NCBI GenBank assembly: GCA_029945375.1
Contig: CM057058.1
Coordinates: 1,116,001-1,180,000 of the forward strand
Source of the DNA: Agaricus subrufescens
Taxonomy: Eukaryota > Basidiomycota > Agaricomycetes > Agaricales > Agaricaceae
Length of the DNA stretch: 64,000 bases
Reading direction: 5' to 3'
Shown here piece after piece: positions 11,198 to 23,089 of the stretch (within the stretch, counting starts at the first letter, position 1; each line of letters opens with the position of its first letter). The position numbers and the translations under genes were made by a program. Below the pieces are notes generated by a model. It was given only the letters and a program-made list of their open reading frames with translations, did no database searches and was not told the DNA's origin.

Positions 11198-14167
11198 TTA
11201 TATAATGCTTTCAAGCTCCTTACGCTCCTGCTCATAAAGGAAGAGCCAGAACTGATAAGTCCACTCTGATACGCCATCCTCCGGATCAATAAACCGAATT
11301 TCAAGACAGCTGTAGTATGTTGAAGTGAACATAATTGGGACAGTATGATCCGGGTGTTGGCTAATCCAACTCTCGAATTGGCGTGTGAGCCTCTCAAGGC
11401 AGAAACAACAGTGTTGTTTCTTGAAGACAGTTGTCCAACTGTGGTCCTGTCCTTGGTTCCATTGTCCGCCTCGTCCATGCTGTACAGCATAAATTCAACG
11501 GGTACACATAGACACAAATATTTTACTCACCTTGCAAGATGAATTCCATGGGTCAGGTAGAGTTGTGGTTGTTACGGCGCGATAGAACTGCAGCTTAAGT
11601 AGGATATCACTATCGATTCGGTGGATAGGTATTGCCCTGGCAGGTATTTGCTTGAGTATGCCGCGCAACATAAATTCATGACACCGAGATTTATCCTGAT
11701 GCATAATTTTAGTCACACAGACATGAAAGAAACAGATTATGTGGCACTCACAAACACAAATTCACACAGCTCGTGATATGGAAAACTGTCGTAGTTATAA
11801 TTTGCAAAATGAGTGGTCAAGAGCCGAATGCAGAACTCGGTCTGATACACCGGATCTCCGCGTTTCATGCCGGACACAACCTCTCCTACAGCCAGCTTAT
11901 ACAGGACCAACCGTGTTCTATCATCATCCCAGTAAACTCCCTCATTAGTCCGCCAAGTAATCAAAATCTGGTCACCAGTACCGCCAGTACGAGCCAGGAC
12001 GCCATATTTAAAGTCATAACCTCTATAACCAAAACCAACAGTACCAGAACCTTCTTTTAGTAACCTCAATGCACATTGGGTCTTGATTTTTTGCGCTTCC
12101 AGTACGATATCAAGCGAAAGCCCGGACCGGTACAGGTAGTCGATGAATGATTTATGGAATGGTTCGAGCGCTTTGAGATGGGCTTCGTGGCGTTGGGGCA
12201 AATTCAAAACAGACCGGAGGCGATTGAGAGCAGCGTATGCTTCATCGGCAGTCAGGCCTAACCAATTGCACAGGACAACGAAGTTCTTTTCATCTGAAAA
12301 GTTTGAAGACGTAAGAGCAGAATGCCAACCCGATGCCAGTAACAATAGGAGCTTTCGAATATTTATGAACGCTCTGGGAGGAATATTGGACAGGATTCGG
12401 GTATACAAGGCATCAAGCAGAGCCATCGGATGCTGATCTTGTGGTACACCGTGTAGAGGAACTGCATCAATGACATTAAGGACGTCAGAGAGCTGTGTTA
12501 CCGGGTCTCCAACATTTGGATCTCCGATGTACCTGATGGCAGTACGCGCATATGCAAATAAGCCGCCTGCAGCACTGGCAAGTTTCCACAGGTGTTGTTC
12601 GTCAGGCCATGGTGGACCGAGAAAGTCGGACGCTTTTGCGATCTCTGTCAATTCGTGACGAAGATAAGTTTCAACGTCTGCCCGAGCCTGGTTAGAATCC
12701 ACAGCAATTTCCTCCTTCTCATATGCTGGTGCAACCTCGGGTCTAGAGAAGAAGGAGGTGATATGAGGCTCGGGGCGGCTAGCGATAAGCCATGCAATGG
12801 GCGAGGAAGGGTGCAAGATGCAGAAAGTAGAGATAAGCCGAAGGAGCTCGACCTGAATATGTGTTTGTTTGCACTCATCAAGCCCATCAATGATGATCAA
12901 CACACGCCCAGCAGTGTTCAGGTCTTGATTATGGATGAAGGGGTCAACGATGAATTTGTCAAACTGAACGGGAATTGACGACTCCAGGAGGGATGGTTCA
13001 CGCCTGATCTTGTCCTCAATGATCCGACAGTAAACTTCAGATTTGGAGGCAAGCTGATAGGAAAATGTGATCATGGTCTTGGTTCCATCATCGCGTCCAT
13101 TGGTAGAAAAAAAGACTGATGCGCTCGAGGTCACTTCAAGTTGGGGAGAGTCCGTGACGCTTTGCATGATGGCCGATTTGCCTACACCAGCCGAGCCGAC
13201 TACCCAGCGCATCTTTTGTTCGTCACTGCAGTCGGCGATGAAATGGAGGCATCGTTCGAGGATATCCAAACGTGTGCCAGGATGACACCGTGGGGGTGGA
13301 TAACGATCGGAGGAATCAGAAGCTGCTCCACGGATTGTCCTCTCCAGAAGTTTCTCCATGACTGCCAGAATGGTGATCAGTAGTGACAATGAAATTGGCA
13401 GGCTACTTACAGTTCATCGGCATGTTGAAACTGTTTAACGTCGCTAGCAAAAACCTCATTCAATTCCTGACATATATTGACAAACGTATCTCTCCTACCA
13501 TTGCCTTCATTGTGCTCAACGAAGTTTGCTCCCGATATCGCAAAATCATGCGCGCCTCTGAAACTTTCTTGGGCCGAGTACCGTGTCAGGGGCGTGCCCC
13601 TCCCTGGGTTTGTCTTGGAACGTCTCAGCATCCCGGCTCACAGGTAAAATCAGAACCAACACTCACACGCTGGTACTCCAAGCTAAAAGATTGTTGCGGC
13701 ACCGCCAGGCGCGAATACGAGGGACGCATAAATTGAGTTGCATCTGGAAAATTGGGAAGATGTGGGAGATTAGCGGGCCGATGCGCAATAAAGACCTGGG
13801 GAGTAGACTGGGACGCAAACCCCGGCGCACCAACGTTGATTGGTATAATTGCCTGTAGAACCTGCGAGTGTGGGCCGCTGCGATTTTCCGTTGACCTGTC
13901 ATCACGATGGCAGCCTACAAAAGGGGGAGGGTTCGTAAGGTCGCTCTGAACTAGTGCACAAGAGGTGCCAGTGGCAGCATGCACAGCCTGCCCCGGGATA
14001 CCGTGCATACAGGAAGGACGAGTGGACGAAGCAGGAGGAGTCCTAGAATGCAGAGCATAGGATGAGGTTCGGCCATCAGTAGGGCCAGCTGGAGTTGAAC
14101 CTCGTGAACGATAGTGCCGTGAATGGTGATAGGGTGAGCATCGAGCGGGGACAGAAGACGCAGGCAT
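11198..14167 (-). CDS. NACHT NTPase C, complete
   Basis: Six exons on the minus strand: 13667-14167, 13499-13613, 13411-13443, 11752-13361, 11531-11695 and 11198-11479. They join in phase to 901 aa. The third exon is only 33 nt and reads ATLNSF. Exon 4 carries CHPGTR, Walker A GSAGVGKS (about residues 272-279), Walker B VLIIIDGLDECK, and the WLIASRPEPHITSFFSR sensor segment. The 165 nt exon encodes a DKSRC..EFM start. The last exon has CCFC and SEWTY. It is most like A and B. A copia LTR lies 198 bp upstream of the ATG. It is an NLR-like ATPase without a recognised effector or repeat domain. Confidence 0.88.
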
Positions 14168-14281
14168 GGAGGATGTAGGGGGCTGAAGCAGGGAGCCTCT
14201 GCTGCTTAACACAGCGAATTTACATACGCGATTGCACTGCCCCCACGGTCACCATGCAGAGAAGCCCATAACCAAAGCTGC

Positions 14282-14291
14282 TTTATTTATA
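14282..14291 (-). promoter_or_regulatory. TATA box of NACHT gene C
   Basis: The minus strand reads TATAAATAAA, about 115 bp upstream of the start codon. The left copia LTR begins about 75 bp further upstream. Confidence 0.6.
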
Positions 14292-14359
14292 TGCATATCC
14301 TCTCTGGCCATTTTATCATTCACAGGCAAAGTGTATAGTAGACAAACGCACTTTCTTAT

Positions 14360-14364
14360 CCTAC
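14360..14364. repeat. Target-site duplication, left (CCTAC)
   Basis: CCTAC directly precedes the left LTR and is repeated at 19647-19651 after the right LTR. A 5 bp duplication is usual for Ty1/copia integrase. The two following bases (TA) also match, so the exact LTR edge is uncertain by 1-3 bp. Confidence 0.75.
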
Positions 14365-14737
14365 TATTGAAATGGCTTCGGTAACGTCTTAACTTCATTT
14401 CTATTTTTATGACCTATTCTATTTTTACTTATTCTACATTTCTCTCGCCGTCCAACTTTTATCTTCATTCCGATTTCTGCCCCTCTCTTATAACTATACA
14501 GTTTCACCTTTTCTACTATATAGTTTTACTTGTGCCGTCCCATGCCGAGAACTTATATCTACAGCCACCATGTACACACCTCAGCGGTCAGCTACAACTT
14601 CGTTGACGCTGAGGTGAGTTTGTCCTGTCTCACAGTTGTCCATACCCAGTTCTCACTTGTACCTAGATTGTATTTCTTTAGGTGAATATGCTAGCGGTCA
14701 GCTACAACTTCGTTGACGCTGAGATTGTATTTCTTTA
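14365..14737 (+). repeat. Left LTR of copia element
   Basis: It is 373 bp. It holds two copies of an AGCGGTCAGCTACAACTTCG unit, at 14584-14613 and 14694-14723. The first is enclosed in a near-perfect inverted repeat (14579-14614, CCTCAGCG / CGCTGAGG) that would fold as a hairpin. An ATTGTATTTCTTTA block is also repeated. Confidence 0.9.
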
Positions 14738-14820
14738 GGTTATGGGCCCCGGTCTGTGAACCTATATCAACGAAGAAAATTTTTTTGAAACAGCAAAACC
14801 GCCTACTCTAACTTTACATC

Positions 14821-17800
14821 ATGTCTAGCACTGGTGGGAGCGCCCCCCCGATTTTCGCTGACAGCACCAAGTTCAATGGGATGAACTGGGTCACTTGGAG
14901 AGGATTGATACAGATAGCCGCCGACTTGCGAGGCGTGTCTGGATACCTGGATGGTACCATACCGAATCCTTCCCCACAACCACCTACGCCAGCCGTACCT
15001 ACTGCCCCCGCGGCTCCTATTGCCCCTGCGGCCACTACTACCACACCGGCTATTACTTCTACACAAACCCCTGAGACACCATGGGAATCCACGTCACCCA
15101 CTCCAGCTGAGTGGAAGGTTCGCAACGCCTGGGCAATGGGTTTACTTATTTATAACACAACCGACCCCCTTGGCCTCAGTATCAACATTCAAGGTACCGC
15201 CGCCGACGCTTGGAAATCCTACACGGACGGTTACCAAGTAGCCTCAGAGGTAGCTTTGGCCAATGCAGAACAAGACCTCAGAAACATGTCTTACAGTGAT
15301 GGTCAGGACTTCGTTGAATTCATATCTAAACTCCGGACCAGATGGTCGAGTGCTACCGCCCTCGGGGCGAAGATCGATGACTCTGCGTTCAGGATGATCA
15401 TCCTGAACGCCCTCCCTCGATCTTGGGATTCGATCGTTGCAACTTTATACACCACGCACACCTCTCGCGACGCGATCAACCAACTTATGACGCACTGGGC
15501 TAGGATCAGCCGTGACCGAGTAATAAATCCCCAGACGGCGACTGCAGCTCTTCGTGCAGAAGGCAATACTGGCAATGCTAACAACCAAGTGCGTGTGTGC
15601 AATAATCCGAACTGTAACAGGCGTGGCCATACAATCGAGAATTGTTATTGGCCAGGGGGAGGCAAAGCGGGACAATTCCCTCCAGGTTTTGGCAAACGTA
15701 ACAACAAGAGGCAATCGAACAACGGTTCCTCAAGCGCCCAACAAACATCTGCGAACACAGTCAACAAAAGTACGGAACAAGTTTTCGCTCTGGTTACTCA
15801 CATTCCCATCGACAATTACTCTTCCGAGGTACCTTCCCAAACAAAACTCCAGCCGTTATCCCAATCTGACTCTATCACGCCCACTACCAGGTCGCTCAAA
15901 TCTGACCTAGTCTTTGGGACGGCTGATATGAGAGATGTGTGGGGGGGATATTCGGGAGATATTACCGCACCTATACCACATTGCTTAAATGTCCATACTG
16001 CCGATAACAAAGCCTCAACTCTTCTTGATTCCGGTGCTAGTGACCACTGCTTCGTGTCCAAAGGATCCTTTTCAGGATACGTGGCCATATCGCCACCCCG
16101 TATCGGAAACTCCGCAGGAAAGGGAGCCACGTTCTCCATTGAGGGGACGGGTACTGCCGAGTTCACTACTGTCATAGATGGCACAGTATCGAAAATTTTG
16201 ATGACAGACGCGCTCCACACTCCTCAACTGAGGTCGAATCTGATATCGGTCTCGAAACTGGTGAACAAGGGCTTGAGCGTGAGCTTTGAGGGGGACCTAG
16301 CGAGAGTAAAGCAGCCGGGTGGAAGGACTGTCCTTACAGCTGTAAGGGAGAATGGTCTGTATGTTGTACCGATGAACAATGATGAACGTACGCAAGCCAA
16401 CACCTTCCAATCAAAACGCAAGGCTGTACCATTCAACGTGTGGCATAGACGGTTGGGGCATGCTGGCGCTGACTCTATGAAGGGGATGGTGAATGGAGGC
16501 TTAGTTGATGGTTTGGAAGTCAGCGGACCCACGGAGATGAGAGCTCTCTGCGAAGACTGTATCTTCGGTACACACACCAGCCACCCGTTCACGGAATCTA
16601 CTGCTGGTGAAAAAGACATCTTGGAGCGGGTATACATCGATATTTGGGGGCCAGCTTCGACGCAATCGGCCGGAGGGGCCAGTTACTTCATGCTCATCGT
16701 GGACGGCGCCACGTCATACCGCACCGTTTACTTCCTAGCTTCTAAGTCGGCAGATTCCACATTGCGCGTCTTCAAAGAATTCCATACGATGGCAGAGAGG
16801 CAGACGGGTAGGAAACTTAAACGTGTGCGGGCGGACATGGGTAGGGAGTGGTGTAACGCCGCGTGGGATGAATACGTAAAACGCTACGGCATTGCGTTGG
16901 ACTTCACAACGCCCTACGCCCACCAGCAAAATGGCAAGGCCGAGCGCTCCATGCGCACGCTGCTGGACACCGCCCGAACTATGCTCGCTGACTCCGGCCT
17001 ACCCCAGAAGTTCTGGGCTGACATGGTTCAGACGGCAGTCTACACGCGAAATTTCATCCCAACCACTCGCAACCCCTCCGCTGTGCCAGCTGGCATGTGG
17101 TTCAATTCCCGCCAAGACGTTTCACATCTGCGGCCATTTGGATCGACCGCGTATGCGCACATTCCCCACGAAGTGAGCCCTTCAAAACTTGCGCCACGGT
17201 CGGCCAAGCTGACGCTGTTGGGATACTTTGATCGGTCAGGATATAAATTGGTGGACCGTACCACTGGATCTGTCTACAAGTCAAGAGACGTGATATTCGA
17301 GGAGTCTCCACCACATTTCAGCACCGATCCCATCATCCGCTTCAGCTCTGACGACCTCACCCCGCAAAACGCAGCTATTGCACCACGGCCGAAGCTCACC
17401 ACAAACCTACATCCCCCACCTAATCCTCCTTCCAACACCCCACCACCTTCCCCTGCTGTAGCGTTGAAACAACCAACCGCAACCGCAGGTCCTGTTTTAC
17501 CTCCGTCGACAAGCGGCGTTGAGCCTAGTCGGGACAGCGAGGACGAGGTGTCCGACGCTGTTATGCCTGGGGGAGACCTTCCCATCGCCACTCGGAAGCC
17601 GAAGAGGGAGACTAGGGCGTCCGCGAGATTGAAGGAGAGCCTTGAGTATTTGAGCCGCCCCACAGCTAGCATGGCGACCACCGATCTTGACGATTTCTCG
17701 GTCCCCTCCACATTTCACCAGGCGATGCATCGTCCTGAGCTATGGCTTCAGCCGATGATGAAAGAACTCGCGGTCATGGAAGCTAAGGGCGTCTTCAGGC

Positions 17801-19245
17801 TTGTACCACGTCCACTGGGGAAGAACGTTGTTAAGTCCAAGTGGGTTTTCGCCAACAAATATAATGACGAAGGGCATATTGTCGACAGGAAGGCTAGGCT
17901 TGTAGCGAAGGGCTTTACTCAAATACTCGGGGAGGATTACGATGAGACGTACGCCTCGGTGGCGCGTCTTGAATCGGTACGAATGGTCTGCGCTATTGCC
18001 GCATCACGAGGGCTTCGCTTGTGGCAGGTAGACTTCGTGTCTGCTTTCCTGAACAGCGATAACACGTTTGAAATATACATGGAGCAACCCCCGGGTTTTG
18101 ATGAGGGGGGAGATTATGTGTGGCTACTCCTCAAAACCCTCTATGGGACGATGCAGGGTGCCCACGATTGGGCGGTTACTCTCGAACGTGCATACAATGA
18201 ACACGGCTACCATACCTCGAAGGCAGACCCCCAAGTCAGGTCTAAACTAGTCGACAACGAATTTACGATAACCTCGACTTGGACGGATGATATATTGGGG
18301 GCATCATCGACCGAAGCGGGGGAGATTAAGGCAAAGGAGGAGTTGAAGAGCAGCTACGAGATCAAGGATCTGGGGATGGCGCGGTACATTCTAGGGATGA
18401 AAATTGAGCGTAGAAATGACGGGAGCATCAAGTTATCCCAACGGGCATACTCGGAATGTGTTTTGGGTCGCTTTAACATGGATGAGGCGAAACCCCGATC
18501 CACTCCCCTTCCAGCGGGACTAACTCTATCGACCAAAGACTCGCCAATAACAGAGGAAGAGATACTAGATATGAAGGAGGTACCATACCGTGAAGCTCTC
18601 GGTTCTTTAATGTGGTTGCAGGTGGCAACTAGGCCAGACTTATCATATGCGGTTAACCTCCTTTCCCGTTTCGCTCACAATCCAGGACGAGCGCACTGGA
18701 ACGCGCTGAAACATGCCCTTGCTTATCTCAAGAATACCCTCGACTACGGCATCGTATACTATCACAATTCCAATTTACGACCTTTTGGCTACGTCGATGC
18801 CGACTATGCAGGCGACATTGACGCGCGGCGATCAACGGAGGGCCACGTATTCTTTATGGCAGGGGGTCCTGTGTCCTGGGCTAGTAAACGACAGGAGACT
18901 GTGGCGCTATCGACGGTAGAGGCTGAGTATATGGCCTTCACTCGGGCTATCCAACAAGCAATATGGATGGACAAATTCTTAGACGAAGTTGGACTGGCCC
19001 AGGAGAAACCTACTAACATCTTCGGGGATAACACGGGGGCTATCTCGAATACTCAAAATGACAAGAATCATCGGCGAACAAAACATATCGATGTGAAGCA
19101 TCATTTCATCAAAGAAAAGGTCAACTCTGGCGCTGTTACCTTTAGCTATGTTCCAACTTCGGAGAATCTAGCTGACATATTAACGAAGCCATTGGCGAAG
19201 GATGCCATTCTGAGATGCTGCACGGAAATGGGGATACGGGGATGA
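14821..19245 (+). CDS. Copia gag-pol polyprotein, 1474 aa
   Basis: This is a single ORF without frameshift or stop. In order: a UBN2/gag-like domain (about 1-230); a zinc knuckle near 260-275 with the unusual CX4CX4HX4C spacing; an aspartic protease with LLDSGASDHCF near 405; a GAG-pre-integrase HRRLGHAG near 545; an integrase core with acidic residues at YIDIWGP, RADMGREW and QNGKAERS near 605-710; a copia reverse transcriptase from about 990 with WTDDILGA as active site in place of the usual YVDD; and RNase H from about 1320 with YVDADYAGD, TVEAEYMA and FGDNTGA, ending in HIDVKHHFIKEKV and DILTKPL. It appears coding-competent. It makes the enzymes for cytoplasmic reverse transcription and chromosomal integration. 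Confidence 0.95.
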   Translation: MSSTGGSAPPIFADSTKFNGMNWVTWRGLIQIAADLRGVSGYLDGTIPNPSPQPPTPAVPTAPAAPIAPAATTTTPAITSTQTPETPWESTSPTPAEWKVRNAWAMGLLIYNTTDPLGLSINIQGTAADAWKSYTDGYQVASEVALANAEQDLRNMSYSDGQDFVEFISKLRTRWSSATALGAKIDDSAFRMIILNALPRSWDSIVATLYTTHTSRDAINQLMTHWARISRDRVINPQTATAALRAEGNTGNANNQVRVCNNPNCNRRGHTIENCYWPGGGKAGQFPPGFGKRNNKRQSNNGSSSAQQTSANTVNKSTEQVFALVTHIPIDNYSSEVPSQTKLQPLSQSDSITPTTRSLKSDLVFGTADMRDVWGGYSGDITAPIPHCLNVHTADNKASTLLDSGASDHCFVSKGSFSGYVAISPPRIGNSAGKGATFSIEGTGTAEFTTVIDGTVSKILMTDALHTPQLRSNLISVSKLVNKGLSVSFEGDLARVKQPGGRTVLTAVRENGLYVVPMNNDERTQANTFQSKRKAVPFNVWHRRLGHAGADSMKGMVNGGLVDGLEVSGPTEMRALCEDCIFGTHTSHPFTESTAGEKDILERVYIDIWGPASTQSAGGASYFMLIVDGATSYRTVYFLASKSADSTLRVFKEFHTMAERQTGRKLKRVRADMGREWCNAAWDEYVKRYGIALDFTTPYAHQQNGKAERSMRTLLDTARTMLADSGLPQKFWADMVQTAVYTRNFIPTTRNPSAVPAGMWFNSRQDVSHLRPFGSTAYAHIPHEVSPSKLAPRSAKLTLLGYFDRSGYKLVDRTTGSVYKSRDVIFEESPPHFSTDPIIRFSSDDLTPQNAAIAPRPKLTTNLHPPPNPPSNTPPPSPAVALKQPTATAGPVLPPSTSGVEPSRDSEDEVSDAVMPGGDLPIATRKPKRETRASARLKESLEYLSRPTASMATTDLDDFSVPSTFHQAMHRPELWLQPMMKELAVMEAKGVFRLVPRPLGKNVVKSKWVFANKYNDEGHIVDRKARLVAKGFTQILGEDYDETYASVARLESVRMVCAIAASRGLRLWQVDFVSAFLNSDNTFEIYMEQPPGFDEGGDYVWLLLKTLYGTMQGAHDWAVTLERAYNEHGYHTSKADPQVRSKLVDNEFTITSTWTDDILGASSTEAGEIKAKEELKSSYEIKDLGMARYILGMKIERRNDGSIKLSQRAYSECVLGRFNMDEAKPRSTPLPAGLTLSTKDSPITEEEILDMKEVPYREALGSLMWLQVATRPDLSYAVNLLSRFAHNPGRAHWNALKHALAYLKNTLDYGIVYYHNSNLRPFGYVDADYAGDIDARRSTEGHVFFMAGGPVSWASKRQETVALSTVEAEYMAFTRAIQQAIWMDKFLDEVGLAQEKPTNIFGDNTGAISNTQNDKNHRRTKHIDVKHHFIKEKVNSGAVTFSYVPTSENLADILTKPLAKDAILRCCTEMGIRG

Positions 19246-19273
19246 TAGACTGCTATAACCGAAGCAGGGGGAG

Positions 19274-19646
19274 TATTGAAATGGCTTCGGTAACGTCTTA
19301 ACTTCATTTCTATTTTTATGACCTATTCTATTTTTACTTATTCTACATTTCTTTCGCCATCCAACTTTTATCTTCATTCCGACTTCTGCCCCTCTCTTAT
19401 AACTATACAGTTTAACCTTTTCTACTATATAGTTTTACTTGTGCCGTTCCATGCCGAGAACTTATATCTACAGCCACCATGTACACACCTCAGCGGTCAG
19501 CTACAACTTCGTTGACGCTGAGGTGAGTTTGTCCTGTCTCACAGTTGTCCATACCCAGTTCTCACTTGTACCTAGATTGTATTTCTTTAGGTGAATATGC
19601 TAGCGGTCAGCTACAACTTCGTTGACGCTGAGATTGTATTTCTTTA
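19274..19646 (+). repeat. Right LTR of copia element
   Basis: It is 373 bp. It differs from the left LTR at about five bases (for example CTTTCGCCA against CTCTCGCCG, and GTTCCAT against GTCCCAT). It is followed by the CCTAC target-site duplication. Confidence 0.9.
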
Positions 19647-19651
19647 CCTAC

Positions 19652-20299
19652 TAGTATGACCGAGATTGCTGCGAACGTGTCGCAAGTGAATAAGTTGAAT
19701 GTTACAATACCAAAGACGGCAGAGATTGAGTGGAATACGAAAAACATGGGAATCAGGTGTGATGTTGAACTGTGGAAGTCGGGCATCGAGGCAAAGGCTG
19801 ATAAATTCCATGGAGAACGTCTTTGCAAATGTATCACCTGCGCCACGTCCCAATTGCAGGGAATTATTCGACACAGCATAGGCATGCACACAATTGTAAT
19901 GTGCCCACCGTCACGCGTCAACGCTCGCAGAAGCCTGAAGCACGTCTGAGGCTTCTGCCTCCGTTCAGATTATTTTTAGCCATGCTCATCGCAGATGTTT
20001 CCCATACCATCTTGGACCCTTTCCGAACCATCAGACGCTTATGTCTCGAGTAAGGGTAAAGTTCAATGGATCAGTCACTCTCAATCTCCCCCAGCTCCCC
20101 GCTATGTCCACATACCAGGGAGCGCAAACGTATCTGCTCCCTGAAGCTTATTGACCTGAGCGAGTCTTCTATCCCCATTTGAAACGAACAGATCAGGTAC
20201 AGCGGTATCATCACCGCACAGCCTCAGATTTATTTTCAGTAACAGGCATATCAAGTTCATACGCCAACCTGATCTTCATCCATGCACTCGCCAGGTACA
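19652..20299. other. Spacer downstream of NACHT D, with promoter-block relic
   Basis: No intact gene. 19780-19960 resembles 27090-27260, upstream of gene E (shared GCAANTGTAT, ATGTGCCCACCGTCA and GGCTTCTGCCTCC blocks). It is therefore a displaced copy of a NACHT 5' flank. The minus-strand ORFs here have no recognisable domain. Confidence 0.5.
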
Positions 20300-22987
20300 T
20301 TACATAGTGCCTCGTAACTCCGTGAGCTCTGGCGAATTCCAAACCCACACTCGATAAGTCCACTCCGACATATCATCCTCCAGGTCAACAAACCGAAGTT
20401 CTATACACGACTCTTCCATCGAAGCGAACATGATTGAGGCAAGTTGATCTGGATGCCGAACAACCCAGCTCTCCAATTGCCGTCTCAGCCGTTGATAGCA
20501 GGAAGTACAACTGCCAGCGACGACTGTTGTCCAGTTCTGCTCCTTTCCTTGCTCCCATCGGCCGACACGTTCGTGCTGTACAACCGAAATACAAACAGGC
20601 ACACGTAGGCAGAAAAAAACCGCTTACCTTGCAGGAAGAGTCCCATGGATCAGGAAGTGCCGCCGTTGTGACCGAACGATGGAAAAGCAACCTATAATCA
20701 AGATACGTGCTGATCTGAACATTGCGAAGTGACTTGGCAGATATTTCCTTCACTATGCCCTGCCGCATGAATTCTTGGCATTGAGAATTATTCTTATGCA
20801 TAAGTTTAGTTACATAAAGCGAGAAGAGAAAAATTATGAGGTACTCACAAACACAAAATCAGATAACTCACAACATGGAAAGTTACTCCAATAATCCTCA
20901 AACTGCGTGGTCAAGAGCTTAATGCAAAAGTCGCTTTGGAACACAGGATCTCCGCGTTTCATCCCCGTGGCAACCTCTCCAACAGCTAGCTTATACATAC
21001 TCAATCGTGTACGATCGTCATTCCAGTCAACTCCTTGATCACCACGCCACGTAATCGAAATCTTATCACCAGTACCACCATTGCGAGCCAGCTTACCGTA
21101 ATCGAAAGTATAATCCATTTCACTATAATCGATGCCACCAGGAGCTTCATTCAGTACCATGAATGCACACTGCGTCTTGATTTCCTGTGCTTCAAGTTCG
21201 ATATCAGTAGAAAACCCGAATCGGAATAGGTAGTCGATAAGCGATTTGTGGAATGGTTGAAGCAGTTTTTGATGGCCTTCGTGGCGTTGAGGTATCTCCA
21301 GAACAGAGCGGAGGCGGTTGAGAGCAGCATAGGCTTCATCAATAGTCATGCCTAACCAGTTACACATGACGATGAAGTTGCTGTCAGACGACGACACGAC
21401 CGAATTCCAATTTGATGCTAATAAAAGTAAAAATTTTCGAGTATTGATCATGATCTTGGGGGGAACTTTGGATAGGATTCGGGTATACAGCGCATCCAGT
21501 AGAGCCATCGGGTGTTGTTCTTGTGGTATGTCGGCCATCGGAAGCCGGTCAATGACATTCAGTACATCCGACAGCTGCGACACCGGGTCGCCAACGTTTG
21601 GGTCTCCAATGTATCGGACAATAGTCTGGGCATACGCAAATAGCCCGCCTGCAGCACTGGCCAATTTCCATAAGTGTTGTTCGTCAGGCCATTGTGGGCC
21701 AAGAAAGTCCGACGCTTTCCCGATCTCCATCAACTCGTGCCGAAGATACCGTTCAACATCTGCACGACCCTCGTCAGAATCTACAGCAATCTCCTCCTTC
21801 TCGTACGCCGGTATTACTTCTGGTCTAGAAAAGAAGGAAGTGATGTGCGACTCGGGGCGGCTGGCAATGAGCCATACGATAGGCGAGGAAGAATGCGAGA
21901 CACAGAAATTAGAGATAAGGCGGAGGAGCTCGACCTGAGTGCGTGTGTCATTGCATTCGTCAAGTCCATCGATAATGACCAACACACGCCCGGCTGTATT
22001 GAGTTCCGGGTCGTTGATGAAAGGCTGAACAATGAACTTTTCAAATTGGATAGACATTGACGAGTGAAGGAGGGAGGGGTCGCGGCTGACCTGGACCTCG
22101 ATGATTCGACGGTATAGGTCAGACTTGGCAGCGAACTGGTAGGAAAGGGTCATGATGGCTTTCGTTCCGTCATTGCGTCCATTGATAGACAAGAAGACGG
22201 ATGCATTAGAGGCCACCTCGGGCAAGGGTGACTCAGCGACATTCTGCATGACAGCAGACTTTCCTACCCCTGCTGCACCGACTACCCAACGCATCTTTTT
22301 CACCCCGTTGCAGTGAGCAATAAAATTGACGCATCGTTCAAGGATGGCCAATCGCGTTCCGGGGTGACATCGTGGAGGTGGATCGCGAGCAGAGGAATCA
22401 GCTGATGCTCCAGGGATTGTTTCCTTCAGAAGGTCTTTCATGACTACCAGAGCGATGATTAATAGTGACAACAAAGTAGACCTAGCGCTTACAGTTGTTC
22501 AAATTGTTGAAGTTGTTCGTCAACATGACTGGCAGAGATGCGGTTCAATGTTGGGAAAACCCAATCGCAAGAAGTGAATGTTCTCACCGCTGCCGACATT
22601 TCCATCGATGAAGTTCCCTGTTGCGGACATATTATGGGCTTGATGAAACATGCCCTGATGCGGATGATGTGGTGACGGCAGACCCTTGCCTGGAGGTGGC
22701 TTTGAACGTTTCAACGTCAGCAATAACAAGTAAACGCTCACAGATAGACTCACCCTCTGTTGCTCCAGAACTGGAGTACCAGTGGCGGTGGGCGTGGCGT
22801 GTTCCAGAGCACTATGGGTAGAGGGAGGACGAGAGGAGACAACGGGAGATGGGCTAAGATATGGAGAATGGGAGGCGGCCGGCCCCGCATCAGCATGTGT
22901 ACCAGCCGGGGTTGGTTCTGGCAAATGCGAGGGGCGTGAGCGATGAGAACGTAGGAATCGAGGCACGCGGAAGGAAAAATCTGGCAT
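20300..22987 (-). CDS. NACHT NTPase D, complete
   Basis: Six exons on the minus strand: 22754-22987, 22588-22699, 22493-22528, 20849-22443, 20628-20792 and 20300-20575. All are in phase, giving 805 aa (815 if the upstream in-frame ATG at 23017 is used). Exon 1 is about 85 codons shorter than in F, by an internal deletion of the Ser/Pro-rich part. Exon 2 reads MFHQAHNMSATGNFIDGN, identical to F. Exon 4 has CHPGTR, Walker A GAAGVGKS (about 183-190), Walker B VLVIIDGLDECND, and WLIASRPESHITSFFSR. The last exon carries CTSC and SEWTY. It belongs to the D/E/F subfamily (TIPGASADSS). The likely role is STAND-ATPase recognition. Confidence 0.88.
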
Positions 22988-23089
22988 TGCGATAGTCGAG
23001 GGCAGAAGCAAGGGCATCCGCTGCCTGACACCTGGAATGATGACTGCAACGTGCCCACACTAATTAGCGCCCAAGATCAGCAACCATGT

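Larger units (their letters stand above)
14365..19646 (+). mobile_element. Full-length Ty1/copia LTR retrotransposon
   Basis: The element is 5.28 kb, with LTRs at 14365-14737 and 19274-19646, both 373 bp. By eye the LTRs differ at about five positions, so the insertion is fairly young. Between them is one uninterrupted gag-pol ORF. A purine-rich tract (GCAGGGGGAG) lies just before the right LTR. The sequence after the left LTR begins GGTTATGGGCCCC and is the likely primer-binding site, though I cannot name the tRNA. The element points away from NACHT gene C. Confidence 0.95.
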
